Below are positions 35,166-49,440 of a stretch of DNA of 64,000 bases, one piece after another (within the stretch, counting starts at the first letter, position 1; every line of letters begins with the position of its first letter). The stretch lies in the NCBI GenBank assembly GCA_963978895.1, contig OZ022241.1:4707467-4771466 (forward strand). The letters run 5' to 3'. This DNA comes from Erpobdella octoculata. Its lineage: Eukaryota; Annelida; Clitellata; Hirudinida; Erpobdellidae. The notes beneath the pieces were generated by a model. It ran no database searches. It worked only from the letters and a program-made list of their open reading frames with translations, and had not been told where the DNA came from. The translations under genes were made by a program, and so were the position numbers.

Positions 35166-36918
35166 TCTATATATATAAAAGAACATGTCCTGACTGACTG
35201 ACAGATGACTGACTGATAATCAACGCCGAGCTCAAACGCCTCATCCTAGGAACGTGAAATTAGGAACTTATATTAGTTTTATAGCGTAAACATCCGCTAA
35301 GAAAGGATTTTTAAAAATTTTGCTTCTGAGGGGAAAAAACTGGAAAACAAACTCTTTTCTAAACATTTTTTCTAAAATTTTTTCCGAAATTTGGTATATA
35401 GATTCTTTTTGAAAAATAAAAAGATACATGTTTCACCATTTTTTGAAAATTCGGTTTCCCGGACCTCAAATGTGGGTTGGAAAATTGGGTTATTTGGTTT
35501 TTAAAGTAGCTTCTACTCAAAAACTGTTAATGCTACAGGAGTAAAAATTAGTATTTAGTTTCTGCTCCAAAAATAATGAAATACGTGTTTTAGCATTTTT
35601 TGAAAATTTGGTTTCCAGGACTTCAAATGTTGGGTGGAAAATAGGGCTATTTGTCTTTTATAGTAACTGCTACTCAAAAACAGTAAATACCACAGATGTA
35701 AAAATTAATATTTAGATTCTTTTCTAAAAATAAAGATATACGTGTTTCACCATTTTTCACAAATTTGGTTTCCCGCACCTCAAATGTGGGTTGGAAAATT
35801 GGGTTATTTGGTTTTTAAAGTAGCTGCTACTCAAAAACTGTGAATGCTACAGGAGTAAAAATTAGTATTTAGTTTTTACTTCAAAAATAATGAAATACGT
35901 GTTTTAGCATTTTTTGAAAATTTGGTTTCCAGGACTTCAAATGTGGGTTGGAAAATAGGGTTATTTGTTTTTTAAAGTAACTGCTACTCAAAAACTGTAA
36001 ATACCACAGATGTAAAAATTAGTATTTAGTTTCTATTCTAAAAATAAAGATATACGTGTTTCACCATTTTTTTACAAATTTGGTTATAGGACCTTAAATG
36101 TGGGGTGGACAATAGGATTACTTGGTTTTTAAAGTTGCTGCTACTCAAAAACTGTGAATGCTACAAAAGTAAAAATTAGTATTTAGTTTCTACTCTAAAA
36201 ATAATGATATACGTGTTTCACCATTTTTTGAAATTTTGGTTTTCAGGACCTCAAATGTGGGGTGGAAAAAAGGTTTCTTTGGTTTTTAAAGTAACTGCTA
36301 CTCAAAAACTGTGAATGCTACAGATGTCAAAATTAGTATTTAGTATATACTCAAAAAATAATGATATAAGTGTTTCAACATTTTTTAAATATTTGGTTTC
36401 CAGGACCTCAAATGTGGGGTGGAAATAAGGGTTATTTGATTTAAAAATAACTGCTACTCACAAACTGTAAGTGCTACAAATGTAAAAATTAGTATTTTGA
36501 AGTTTTGTGCCGGTTAAAAGTAGCTAAGTCCAGTTTATCACCGGCCGGGTCAAGCCTTTATTTTAGAGTCTTCACACGGGCCAGGCCAAACCTTAAATCA
36601 AGGTGGGACGGGCCGAGATTTTTCACCAAGTATATAGATGTTTTAGTGATTTTAGGGTTTTATTTGGGCCGGGCTAAACCTGAAGTCAAGGTGGGACGGG
36701 CCGAAGTTTTTCATCAAGTATATAGAACTTCTAGGCCTGTAAAAAGGGGCCGGGCCTAATTCAGACGGGCTGTGCCGGGCCAGGAGTTCGGGTTTTTAAA
36801 ACGGCTGGGCCAAGTTGTCGATGGGCCTAGCCGAGACCTAAACAATTGATCTCTACTATGGATGCACTGTTCAAACTCTCTAATTTCATGCGAGCGAAGC
36901 CGCTACGGGCACTGCTAG
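35166..36918 (+). mobile_element. Helitron-like element family B, tandem copy 2
   Basis: It begins TCTATATATATAAAAG at 35166, the base after the CTAG of copy 1, and ends CTAG at 36915-36918; 1753 bp. Same internal order as copy 1 with fewer (GACT) and ~157-bp repeats. Its 3' third is almost identical to copy 3. Confidence 0.8.
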
Positions 36919-38831
36919 TCTATATATATAAAAGAACATGTCCTGACTGACTGATAATCAACGCCGAGCTCAAACGCCTCCTCCTAGGAACGTGAAATTT
37001 GGAACTTATATTACTTTTATAGTGCAAACATCCGCTAAGAAAGGATTTTTGAAAACTTTGCTCCTGAGGCGAAAAAACTGGAAAACAAACTTTTTTCTAA
37101 ACATTTTTTCTAAAATATTTTTCTGAAATTTGGTATATAGATTCTTTTTGAAAAATAAAAAGATACATGTTTCACCATTTTTTGAAAATTTGGTATTTTT
37201 TGAAAATTTGGTTTCCCGGACCTCAAATGTGGGTTGGAAAATTGGGTTATTTGGTTTTTAAAGTAGCTGCTACTCAAAAACTGTGAATGCTACAGGAGTA
37301 AAAATTAGTATTTAGTTTCTACTTCAAAAATAATGAAATACGTGTTTCACCATTTTTAGAAAATTCGGTTTCCCGGACCTCAAATGTGGGTTGGAAAATT
37401 GGGTTATTTGGTTTTTAAAGTAGCTTCTACTCAAAAACTGTTAATGCTACAGGAGTAAAAATTAGTATTTAGTTTCTACTCTAAAAATAATGAAATACGT
37501 GTTTTAGCATTTTTTGAAAATTTGGTTTCCAGGACTTCAAATGTTGGGTGGAAAATAGGGCTATTTGTCTTTTATAGTAACTGCTACTCAAAAACAGTAA
37601 ATACCACAGATGTAAAAATTATTATTTAGTTTCTTTTCTAAAAATAAAGATATACGTATTTCACCATTTTTCACAAATTTGGTTTCCCGGACCTCAAATG
37701 TGGGTTGGAAAATTGGGTTATTTGGTTTTTAAAGTAGCTGCTACTCAAAAACTGTGAATGCTACAGGAGTAAAAATTAGTATTTAGTTTCTACTTCAAAA
37801 ATAATGAAATACGTGTTTTAGCATTTTTAAAAAATTTGGTTTCCAGGACTTCAAATGTGGGGTGGAAAATAGGGCTATTTGTTTTTTAAGTAACTGCTAC
37901 TCAAAAACTGTAAATACCACAGATGTAAAAATTAGTATTTAGTTTCTATTCTAAAAATAAAGATATACGTGTTTCACCATTTTTTTACAAATTTGGTTAT
38001 AGGACCTAAAATGTGGGGTGGACAATAGGATTACTTGGTTTTTAAAGTTGCTGCTACTCAAAAACTGTGAATGCTACAAAAGTAAAAATTAGCATTTAGT
38101 TTCTACTCTAAAAATAATGATATACGTGTTTCACCATTTTTTGAAATTTTGGTTTTCAGGACCTCAAATGTGGGGTGGAAAAAAGGTTTCTTTGGTTTTT
38201 AAAGTAACTGCTACTCAAAAACTGTGAATGCTACAGATGTCAAAATTAGTATTTAGTATATACTCAAAAAATAATGATATAAGTGTTTCAACATTTTTTA
38301 AATATTTGGTTTCCAGGACCTCAAATGTGGGGTGGAAATAAGGGTTATTTGATTTCAAAATAACTGCTACTCACAAACTGTAAGTGCTACAAATGTAAAA
38401 ATTAGTATTTTGAAGTTTTGTGCCGGTTAAAAGTAGCTAAGTCCAGTTTATCACCGGCCGGGTCAAGCCTTTATTTTAGAGTCTTCACACGGGCCAGGCC
38501 AAACCTTAAATCAAGGTGGGACGGGCCGAGATTTTTCACCAAGTATATAGATGTTTTAGTGATTTTAGGGTTTTATTTGGGCCGGGCTAAACCTGAAGTC
38601 AAGGTGGGACGGGCCGAAGTTTTTCATCAAGTATATAGAACTTCTAGGCCTGTAAAAAGGGGCCGGGCCTAATTCAGACGGGCTGTGCCGGGCCAGGAGT
38701 TCGGGTTTTTAAAACGGCTGGGCCAAGTTGTCGATGGGCCTAGCCGAGACCTAAACAATTGATCTCTACTATGGATGCACTGTTCAAACTCTCTAATTTC
38801 ATGCGAGCGAAGCCGCTTCGGGCACTGCTAG
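36919..38831 (+). mobile_element. Helitron-like element family B, tandem copy 3
   Basis: It begins TC at 36919 directly after copy 2 and ends CTAG at 38828-38831 followed by T; 1913 bp. The 84-residue frame at 38418-38672 is identical to that at 36505-36759 in copy 2, an offset of exactly 1913, showing very recent duplication. Those frames are repeat translations, not genes. Confidence 0.8.
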
Positions 38832-38942
38832 TTACATATAAAAGCATTGGGTTTTAAAAATTCGTTTTTAATCTACTTGTTATATATATATAGACTAATT
38901 GGAAAAGACAAAATTATTTACATAAACTAGATATCTGAAATT

Positions 38943-38943
<1 letters not shown>

Positions 38944-39039
<96 letters not shown>

Positions 39040-39055
39040 AATATATATATATATA

Positions 39056-39110
<55 letters not shown>
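38944..39110. repeat. (TA)n followed by (TATATG)n
   Basis: About 115 bp of TA dinucleotides with one interruption near 39038, then eight TATATG hexamers running into the SINE-like unit at 39111. Confidence 0.95.
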
Positions 39111-39111
<1 letters not shown>

Positions 39112-39310
39112 ACTCCGCCTTGCATTTGCAAGCCAGTCCCAAGCCTGGAGAAAGGAGGAGGGAAAAGTTAAAAAGAACAAATTATGATCCACGACAGGAA
39201 GTACTTAGGTGCTTCCTACATACAGCCATTTCAGTCTTAAAACACCTGGTGTAAAGGACTATAAACTATTATAAAAAAAAAAAAAAAAAATAAAAAAAAA
39301 AAAAAAAAAA
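39111..39310 (+). repeat. SINE-like satellite unit, left-hand copy
   Basis: About 164 bp from AACTCCGCCTTGCATTTGCA to GGACTATAAACTATTATA, then an A-run with a single T. (TATATG)n follows to 39356. The unit matches those at 44073-46298, including the lone T in the A-run, so it belongs to the same array, now separated by the Penelope-like insertion. Confidence 0.85.
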
Positions 39311-39356
<46 letters not shown>

Positions 39357-39517
39357 TATTCAAATAATTAGGTGTTAATTTTTCGTCGATACAGGCTCGG
39401 TTAAATTTTATTGACCAAGTTTTGTTGCAAACTTTTTCTATTATATGAGATAGTTCACGTAATTTAACTCGCCCACGAAGTTGTTCAAAGAACGCCCGAT
39501 TATACAAATCTTTATTA

Positions 39518-39567
39518 CTTTTTAACTTGCAAGTTTCGGCTATTTTCTCAGCCATCTTCAGAAAAAG
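39518..39567 (-). ncRNA. Hammerhead-like ribozyme motif in the Penelope-like 3' region
   Basis: On the minus strand: CTTTTT (stem I), CTGAAGA, U, GGCU-loop-AGCC (stem II; the printed order is GGCT, GAGAAAAT, AGCC), GAAAC, TTGCAA, GTT, AAAAAG (stem I partner). This is the hammerhead order CUGANGA ... GAA-AC ... GU-H, with a minimal stem III as seen where such ribozymes act as dimers. Compared with 15078-15121, stems I, II and III all differ by compensating changes while the core is constant. One extra U follows CUGAAGA in both copies. Hammerheads are documented in Penelope-like elements. Confidence 0.6.
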
Positions 39568-39971
39568 CAAAAGGCCGGCGGTACAGGAACCGAACATAAA
39601 CAAAGACGATTAAAAACAAATAATGAAATGTGGAAGTACGTAGATAAAAATAAAATATGACCAAAATAAAATGCGAGGGAAGGTATTAATTTAGACTAAA
39701 ATCAAAGAAGCAAATATAAATTAAATTTAACATAATAATTGTTGGTGTTAGTTTTCCGTCGATACAGGTGTTAGTTTTTCACCGATAAGAATTGAAGGCC
39801 TTAAATGTCGAAGTATACATAGATAGAAAGAAAATAAATCAATAAAATTAAGAGCAAAAATAAAACAAAGGGATGTATTAATTACCATTGAAATCATAAG
39901 AGCAAATATAAAATAAATATGACCGAAAATAATACATAAACTAGAATACCAAGAGCGAGAAATATCTAAAA

Positions 39972-41694
39972 TTAACGTCTACGTAATGTAATGTTTGGGT
40001 TATTAATTAAATTAGAAAAGAGGGTGTTATGGTCACCATTACTAGTCAAAGCAAACAAATGAGGAATGTACAAAGTTCGACTGGTAGGAATCATGGTGAG
40101 GGGCCGTCTCCGAGAAGAAGCACGTTCACTATGGCAGGTTCTAGGAAGTAAGTAGGATGGCGAAGGGGAGAAACCATGACCACAATTCTGGGAATGATGT
40201 CTTTGGCGGGATACCTTTGTATTTCCTGGTGACGAACTCTTAGTACAGAGTGCAGATCTAATACATTGTAAGGGACATTCAGGTTTGTGCTCCACAGGGG
40301 GCACAGGGGCAACATTAGTTGGGTGAAAAGGCAAACGAAGACTGTATGGAGTATGCTGGCCTGGAATCGTGCTGACGGTCGGACGTAAACGAGAAGGACG
40401 TTCACTATGGTAGTTGTAAACACCAATTCGAGAAAGTAGGAAAGATGGTGAAATTGAGCAACGGGGATCACAGTCGTGAGAACGAGGTCTTTGGCGGGAA
40501 ACTTTCATGGTTTTTGGTGACATGCTCGCAGTGTAGAGGTCAGGTGCAATAGATTTTCTGGGACACGCTGCTTCGTGGTCGATGGAGGATGAAGAAGCAC
40601 AGGTAGGTAGATGAAAGAGAGAACCAGGACTGTACTGAGTTTCATTAGTTGGCATGGGGCGTCGTGGTGAAGAACGTTCGCTGTGGTAGTTATTAGCAAC
40701 AATTCTAGGGTGTGAAATGGATGATGAAGGAGAAGAACCAAGATTATGGTCGTGAGAGCGAGATCTTTGGCGGGGAACCTTCACAGTCTCCGGTGACGAA
40801 CTCTTAGTACAGAGTACAGATACACTAGATCGTATGGGACGTTCAGATTTGTGACCGACGGAGGGCAAAGAAACGACGGCAAGTGAAGAGGAAGGCAATG
40901 CGTTAATCATTACATCTTTAGAAGTAATGGTATGAGCATTATGAAGTAGGTTTATGTTATGAACTGAGTGATTAGTAGCTGTAGTAAAAAGCTTTAGGAT
41001 ATGTCCGGAGTGATCTTCTTGTATATTTATGGAAGGTCGGTCACGGACTATATAAAGTGCCTCAGCAATTTTCAAACGAGCTGGTTCTGGCACGTGATGC
41101 AAAATAATGGTATTATCCACAAGTGTTTGTCTAGTGAGTTTAACACCGTGGGCAGTCTGGAAATGTGCTGCTATGCTACCGCCTTGCAAGTGCATAGTGA
41201 GGCGCCGAGATAGAGTGGTGCGGGTGTGTCCAATGTATGTTTCTATTGAAGTATGTTTTAGAGGGCAGGTGAATTTATACACGACGTTAGTAGATTGCAA
41301 GCGATCAGGTTGATGTGGTCCGTTTCTTGTAATCATAGAGTGTGATTTCTTGTTTTTATAATATATAGAAAATTGAAGTCGATGTCGGTTTCGGTCATTA
41401 ACTGTCACGCAATTTCCGATAATCTGACGTAAAATCTTTTCATCAAGATGATAATTGTCATGCATTTGAGCGCAATACCGAACATCGATAGTCTTTATAT
41501 TATTTACGGGAGTTGAGATATTGTTAGTTTTTCGTCGAACAAACCTCTCGATGACGGCGTCAATCATGGTATTAGTATAATTATTGTTCACAAGTAGTGT
41601 TTTGAGACGCTGAACCTCTGTATGGAAATGAGACCAGTCTTCAGATAACTCGTAAGCACGAGCTAATAAGTTAAAGATAACACTTTCCTTGTAT
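39972..41694 (-). pseudogene. Penelope-like ORF, C-terminal part: GIY-YIG endonuclease plus Ser/Pro-rich repeats
   Basis: Open from the insertion point at 41694 to a stop at 39972 (an internal ATG lies at 41591). About 100-200 residues in is the GIY-YIG domain: VVYKFTCPL, then TYIGHTRTTLSRRLTMHL with the conserved YIG and Arg, and EALYIVRDRPSIN with the expected Glu and Asn. After it come ~330 residues of unusual sequence with three imperfect ~100-residue repeats sharing CTKSSSP, KVSRQR.RSHD and NYHSER.S. Penelope-like ORFs normally end soon after the nuclease. The frame is intact here, so loss of activity comes from the 5' truncation and the insert. Confidence 0.85.
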
Positions 41695-41698
41695 TTAA

Positions 41699-43191
41699 CC
41701 CGTTTAGGTCCAAAACTTTATTAATTAGATTTCTATTATTTTTTTTTTGTTATTTCTAAGTTACTTGCTTATGTTTTAACAGATTTATTTTTAATTATTT
41801 TTTATTTGAAAGAAAACTTTGAAAATTCACTATGCTCGTTTTTCGAACGGTGGTCGTATAGACTACTGAAAACGACAAAATGTTTAAAAGTCAATTTTTT
41901 TTGTTCTCAACGCAAACAATTATAATATAAATTTTAGGCTATAAACAGAAAAGCTAAAAACACATTTCTGACTTTATCAGTAACACAGTTCAATAAAATC
42001 CAAAAATTTAACATTCAATAAATCAGTCAAGCAGTTCATGATAGTCGTTTCAGAACCGGAGTGTGCGGAAAGCACCAAAAAAATTCCGATGAAGTCGTTT
42101 GCCGCACTTGGCCCACATGTACAGTGTTTTGCCACAATTTTCCAGCTTGTAGCGATCTACTGTTTTCACCTTTTCCAGATCATGACCATGGCCAGTTGCT
42201 GAATCTTCCCTATCGTTTTGTTTCTTCAACCGTGCATGAATTCATTTCATCGGTATAAAACAACCTAAACAGCCTATATGGGGTTTTTCAAGCAAAGCAC
42301 CATTGGGTGTTTCAAACTCGTTATATATAGACTGTTTTAAAAGTGGCTATTCAAATGACTCTTTTTGGTCCAAGTGCATTTCAATCGTTTTTGGCGTTTT
42401 GGTTGCCGCGGCATTGAACTGACCGTATTTGCGACCTACATTTCTTCACCCAAAGAACAGACACAGTCTAATCTCATCCCATCATTAGTATAATCAACTT
42501 CTACCTTCCCGGATATTACAAAGAATAACATTTCTTCTTCATTTGCTTATTCATCAGTCACGTGTTATGATGCGCCGGGCGGAAGAATGACAAGTATGTC
42601 AACCTCAATGCTATCATCATCATCAAGAATTAGTTACATAGCTTCTTTCAACGTGAAAAAACGTTCTGTTTGACGCCTTTCATTTTTAAACTTTACAAAC
42701 ATTTCATTCGAAGAATGAAATTTGCAAAAAACACTATCACCAATTCAACCACTGCACACCTATAAGCTGAATAAGCTAGTTTCGACTCGTTCGCATACAG
42801 TACTCTATACGCCCAACGATCGTAGAACGAGCATGACTCATACATGTTCAGATTGTAGGTTAGTGTAAACACAATAAAATTTAATTAACGTTGCTGTTTA
42901 CTTTTGAGTACATCTTCTTTCGATATTTCAAACTTTTGTTATGATAACTCTCATGAAATTAGCATAATAAATTTTTAAAGTTATATCGGTCGAAAACCTT
43001 GAAATTGCTCATATTCTAACCCAGATTACACTACTTAATATGAATAAAAAAATTATTTAAAAAATTTTATACAGTGTATTGAAGCTTTCTTAACATAAAA
43101 AAAAACTTTTAACAGCAAAAAAATTTCGGCTTAATTTTATGCAACGCCAAAAATAAGTGTGTTCGTAGAACGTACGATGGTCTAAAACGGG
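41699..43191 (+). mobile_element. piggyBac-type element flanked by TTAA
   Basis: The element starts CCCGTTTAGGTCC after TTAA (41695-41698) and ends GGTCTAAAACGGG before TTAA (43192-43195), the piggyBac target signature with 13-bp imperfect inverted ends. A subterminal inverted pair lies at about 41836 and 42808. At 42055-42160 a plus-strand stretch encodes GVCGKHQKNSDEVVCRTWPTCTVFCH, resembling the cysteine-rich C-terminal domain of piggyBac transposases. No long transposase frame remains, so it is non-autonomous. Deleting it with one TTAA restores the host ORF frame. Confidence 0.75.
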
Positions 43192-43195
43192 TTAA

Positions 43196-43503
43196 CTGGA
43201 CAGTAACCAGCCCCGTTCATACAAAGACCTTCGGATGATGGCTTTACATACGATGAGTACGCTATACCGGTATCACATTGGGTAAGCAATACATCCAAAA
43301 ATGCCAACCCGTGTTGTGGATCGCTATTTTCTACTGTAAACTTTAAAACTGAATGTTGTTGTAATGTAACCCGGAGGTCTTCAAGTTGGGTAGCGTCTTG
43401 ACAATTTACAAAAATATCGTCGACGTAACGTACATACATTGGCGGTTTGGCAAAGGTGTCAAAAACGATACTTTCAATATGGCCCAAATAAAAGTTGGCA
43501 AAG
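43196..43503 (-). pseudogene. Penelope-like reverse transcriptase, palm fragment
   Basis: On the minus strand the frame reads from the (TATATG)n junction through FYLGHIESIVFDTFAKPP, MYVRYVDDIFV (catalytic YVDD), LKFTVENSDPQHGLAFLDVL and ends at NGAGYCPV at the TTAA. Upstream RT motifs were lost by truncation. It continues in frame across the piggyBac insert into 41694. Confidence 0.85.
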
Positions 43504-47405
<3,902 letters not shown>

Positions 47406-47531
47406 GGTATTTATATCAATGTTTTTATATCACTTTAGTTATCTAAAAATCGCTGCAAAACTATCTCAAGAGAAATTTATCTTATAATAATCTAAAATTA
47501 TTTTATTTTTAACAAATTACAAGCATATAAA

Positions 47532-49211
47532 ATGAGTCATTGGCCACATCATTCAATTTCATTAAAATTGTCCAGTGCAGATTTTATCCTATTTAATTTC
47601 CAGCAAACTTTTCTTGAGCCCTCATCTGAAATGGGGTGTCTTCCTTTTAAGGTTAAAGACAGTGTGGAACTGATATCGGAACTTTTTGAATATTTAATTT
47701 TAAAAAGTCAGAAATTAGGAATGGAATTACAGCACGAGTATATAATTCCATTTTTTTTTAAATTTGACTATTTTTATGAAATAATACTCAATGAAGTTGA
47801 CATTAACACATTTTATCAACCATTGCAAACTATTTTGAGCAGAGGAAATTTTAAACGTATTTCGTTTGGCGGCAACTCGATTTTTAGCCAAATTAAGAGA
47901 AGGTTTAAACAATCGGGTAAATTTTATCACTATTTTTGCAAAAATCCATTTTTGTCTTTAAATTTAGAAGATTTAGAATTAGAGGTCTTTTGTTGCGATA
48001 TTACGAGGTATCGCCGAACAGAAACGGACAAATCTATGTGGTTGTGTCCTAAATTAGTGAGACTTTCTTTGCGTTGTGTTTGTTTAAATTTAAGCAGCAC
48101 TGAAGAAGATCTTATTGATATTCTCAGGCTTGACTTTTCATACAAAAACTTGAAAGTTTTAAGTTTAAAAGGTTGTGGATATGCACACGAAACAATTAGG
48201 AAGTTTTCTCATTTTACTAATCTTCAAAAATTGAATATAAATTCGTCTGTTGGTGAATCACTAAAAGAACTACTTAACTCAATATCATGTCTCTCCAATT
48301 TAACATGGCTGGATATGAGCCAAAACTATTGCTTTCGAGTGCTTGATAATTATAACTTACAATTAATTTACAAAATGATTGACAAATTACCTAATTTAGT
48401 TTATTTAGATTTAAGTAAATTTGATATAAATGTAGAAAAAGATCTCGTTTGGACGCACTTGAGAAGTTTTCAGTATTTAGGATTGAGTTTTAATAATCGA
48501 TTTTTTTTTAAAACTTCTTCAAACATAAGCTTCGAAATAATGCGTGACCATCTCACATCTGATGGAGTTTTAGAGTCCACTGAAAGAAATTTTTGGAAAC
48601 CAGATAATTTTCTGGCATACGTTTCTTCTATGATTGATCATTTATTTTCCAATTCATGGGCAGAATATCGTTTAATTATTCAGAAAAACCTTTCAATCAT
48701 TGTTGAATTCCTTCACAAAGGACTTTACTATTATAATATTCCTAGAGATAGACATAATCATACAAATATTGTTTTTTCCCTATTATATGGCCTCTCTAAA
48801 GTTGACTTAAAAAGCCGTGAATATAAAAAATTACTGAAAGTTATGCTGAATTCTAAATCCAATTACTATTGGATATATGAACTAATCACTGAGCCTTTTC
48901 AAGATGTTTTATGGCAAGCGTTATTATCACCAGATGTCGGCTATATCTCAATTCTTTTGTCACACGATTTTGACTGTTACAAGGAACCATATCTTGTTTT
49001 TACATTAACCAGACATCTGAGAGAAGCATATGAAAAATATTACAAATTAAACAAAAAAATAATTCCAGAAGCTGACAATATTCTGAAGTTCATAAAAAAA
49101 AACTGCAAGACATTGTTTTATAACGACTGTGTTAGACTGCATAAGATATTAAAGCAAAAAATTGATAATCCACAAATAGCAGTAAAGAGTAAATACTTCA
49201 GATTTTTTTGA
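47532..49211 (+). CDS. Single-exon leucine-rich-repeat protein, 559 aa
   Basis: An uninterrupted frame starts at ATG 47532 (preceded by AATATAAA-type text) and stops TGA at 49209-49211. AATAAA at 49317-49322 is a possible polyadenylation signal. Residues ~170-330 hold leucine-rich repeats: LVRLSLRCVCLNL, LKVLSLKGCGYA, LQKLNINSSVG, LTWLDMSQNYCF, LVYLDLSKFDI and FQYLGLSFNN. The C-terminal ~200 residues are probably helical (LLKVMLNSKSNYYW ... ILLSHDFD), giving an N-terminal LRR plus helical layout like ZYG11/ZER1-type cullin-2 substrate receptors. That resemblance is weak and no VHL box was identified. No signal peptide or membrane span is evident. Lack of introns beside an intron-rich gene suggests a retrocopy or a lineage-specific family member. 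The reading frame looks intact, so I treat it as a gene. Confidence 0.7.
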   Translation: MSHWPHHSISLKLSSADFILFNFQQTFLEPSSEMGCLPFKVKDSVELISELFEYLILKSQKLGMELQHEYIIPFFFKFDYFYEIILNEVDINTFYQPLQTILSRGNFKRISFGGNSIFSQIKRRFKQSGKFYHYFCKNPFLSLNLEDLELEVFCCDITRYRRTETDKSMWLCPKLVRLSLRCVCLNLSSTEEDLIDILRLDFSYKNLKVLSLKGCGYAHETIRKFSHFTNLQKLNINSSVGESLKELLNSISCLSNLTWLDMSQNYCFRVLDNYNLQLIYKMIDKLPNLVYLDLSKFDINVEKDLVWTHLRSFQYLGLSFNNRFFFKTSSNISFEIMRDHLTSDGVLESTERNFWKPDNFLAYVSSMIDHLFSNSWAEYRLIIQKNLSIIVEFLHKGLYYYNIPRDRHNHTNIVFSLLYGLSKVDLKSREYKKLLKVMLNSKSNYYWIYELITEPFQDVLWQALLSPDVGYISILLSHDFDCYKEPYLVFTLTRHLREAYEKYYKLNKKIIPEADNILKFIKKNCKTLFYNDCVRLHKILKQKIDNPQIAVKSKYFRFF

Positions 49212-49321
49212 AAGGCGGTAAATTAAAAGAAATTAATATTTGAAAACTAAGAAAGAATAGATTATTTTAGAATTAATTAACGTTGAATTTCTATTGATAC
49301 TTGTTTTTATTTTTAAAAATA

Positions 49322-49440
49322 AACTTTTTTTTTAATAGTTTTTAGTCCTTTATACCAGGTGTTTTAAGACTGAAATGGCTGTATGTAGGATGAAGCACTT
49401 AATAAAAGTACCTGTAGCGAATCATAATTTGCAGCTTCAA
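49322..49440 (-). mobile_element. SINE-like unit fragment, 3' part
   Basis: Poly(T) then AATAGTTTTTAGTCCTTTAT ... GACTGAAATGGCTGTATGTA, the complement of the 3' half of the 39111-type unit with several changes. The head is missing. It lies just behind the LRR gene's possible poly(A) signal. Confidence 0.7.

Larger units (their letters stand above)
39357..43503 (-). mobile_element. 5'-truncated Penelope-like element, interrupted by a piggyBac-type element
   Basis: On the minus strand it enters at 43503 inside the reverse transcriptase, directly from (TATATG)n, and runs to 39357, again abutting (TATATG)n. RT motif YVDD (43503-43196), a connection region, a GIY-YIG nuclease and a long repeat-bearing tail (41694-39972) follow in one reading frame once the TTAA-bounded insert 41699-43191 is set aside. 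The non-coding 3' region (39971-39357) carries a hammerhead-like motif and repeats of GTGTTAGTTTTYCGTCGATA (near 39372 and 39745). 5' truncation is typical of target-primed insertion. Confidence 0.85.

Noticed and set aside
42061..42258. 65-codon frame as a host zinc-finger gene
   Set aside because: It lies within the TTAA-bounded insert and its cysteine pattern fits the piggyBac C-terminal domain better.
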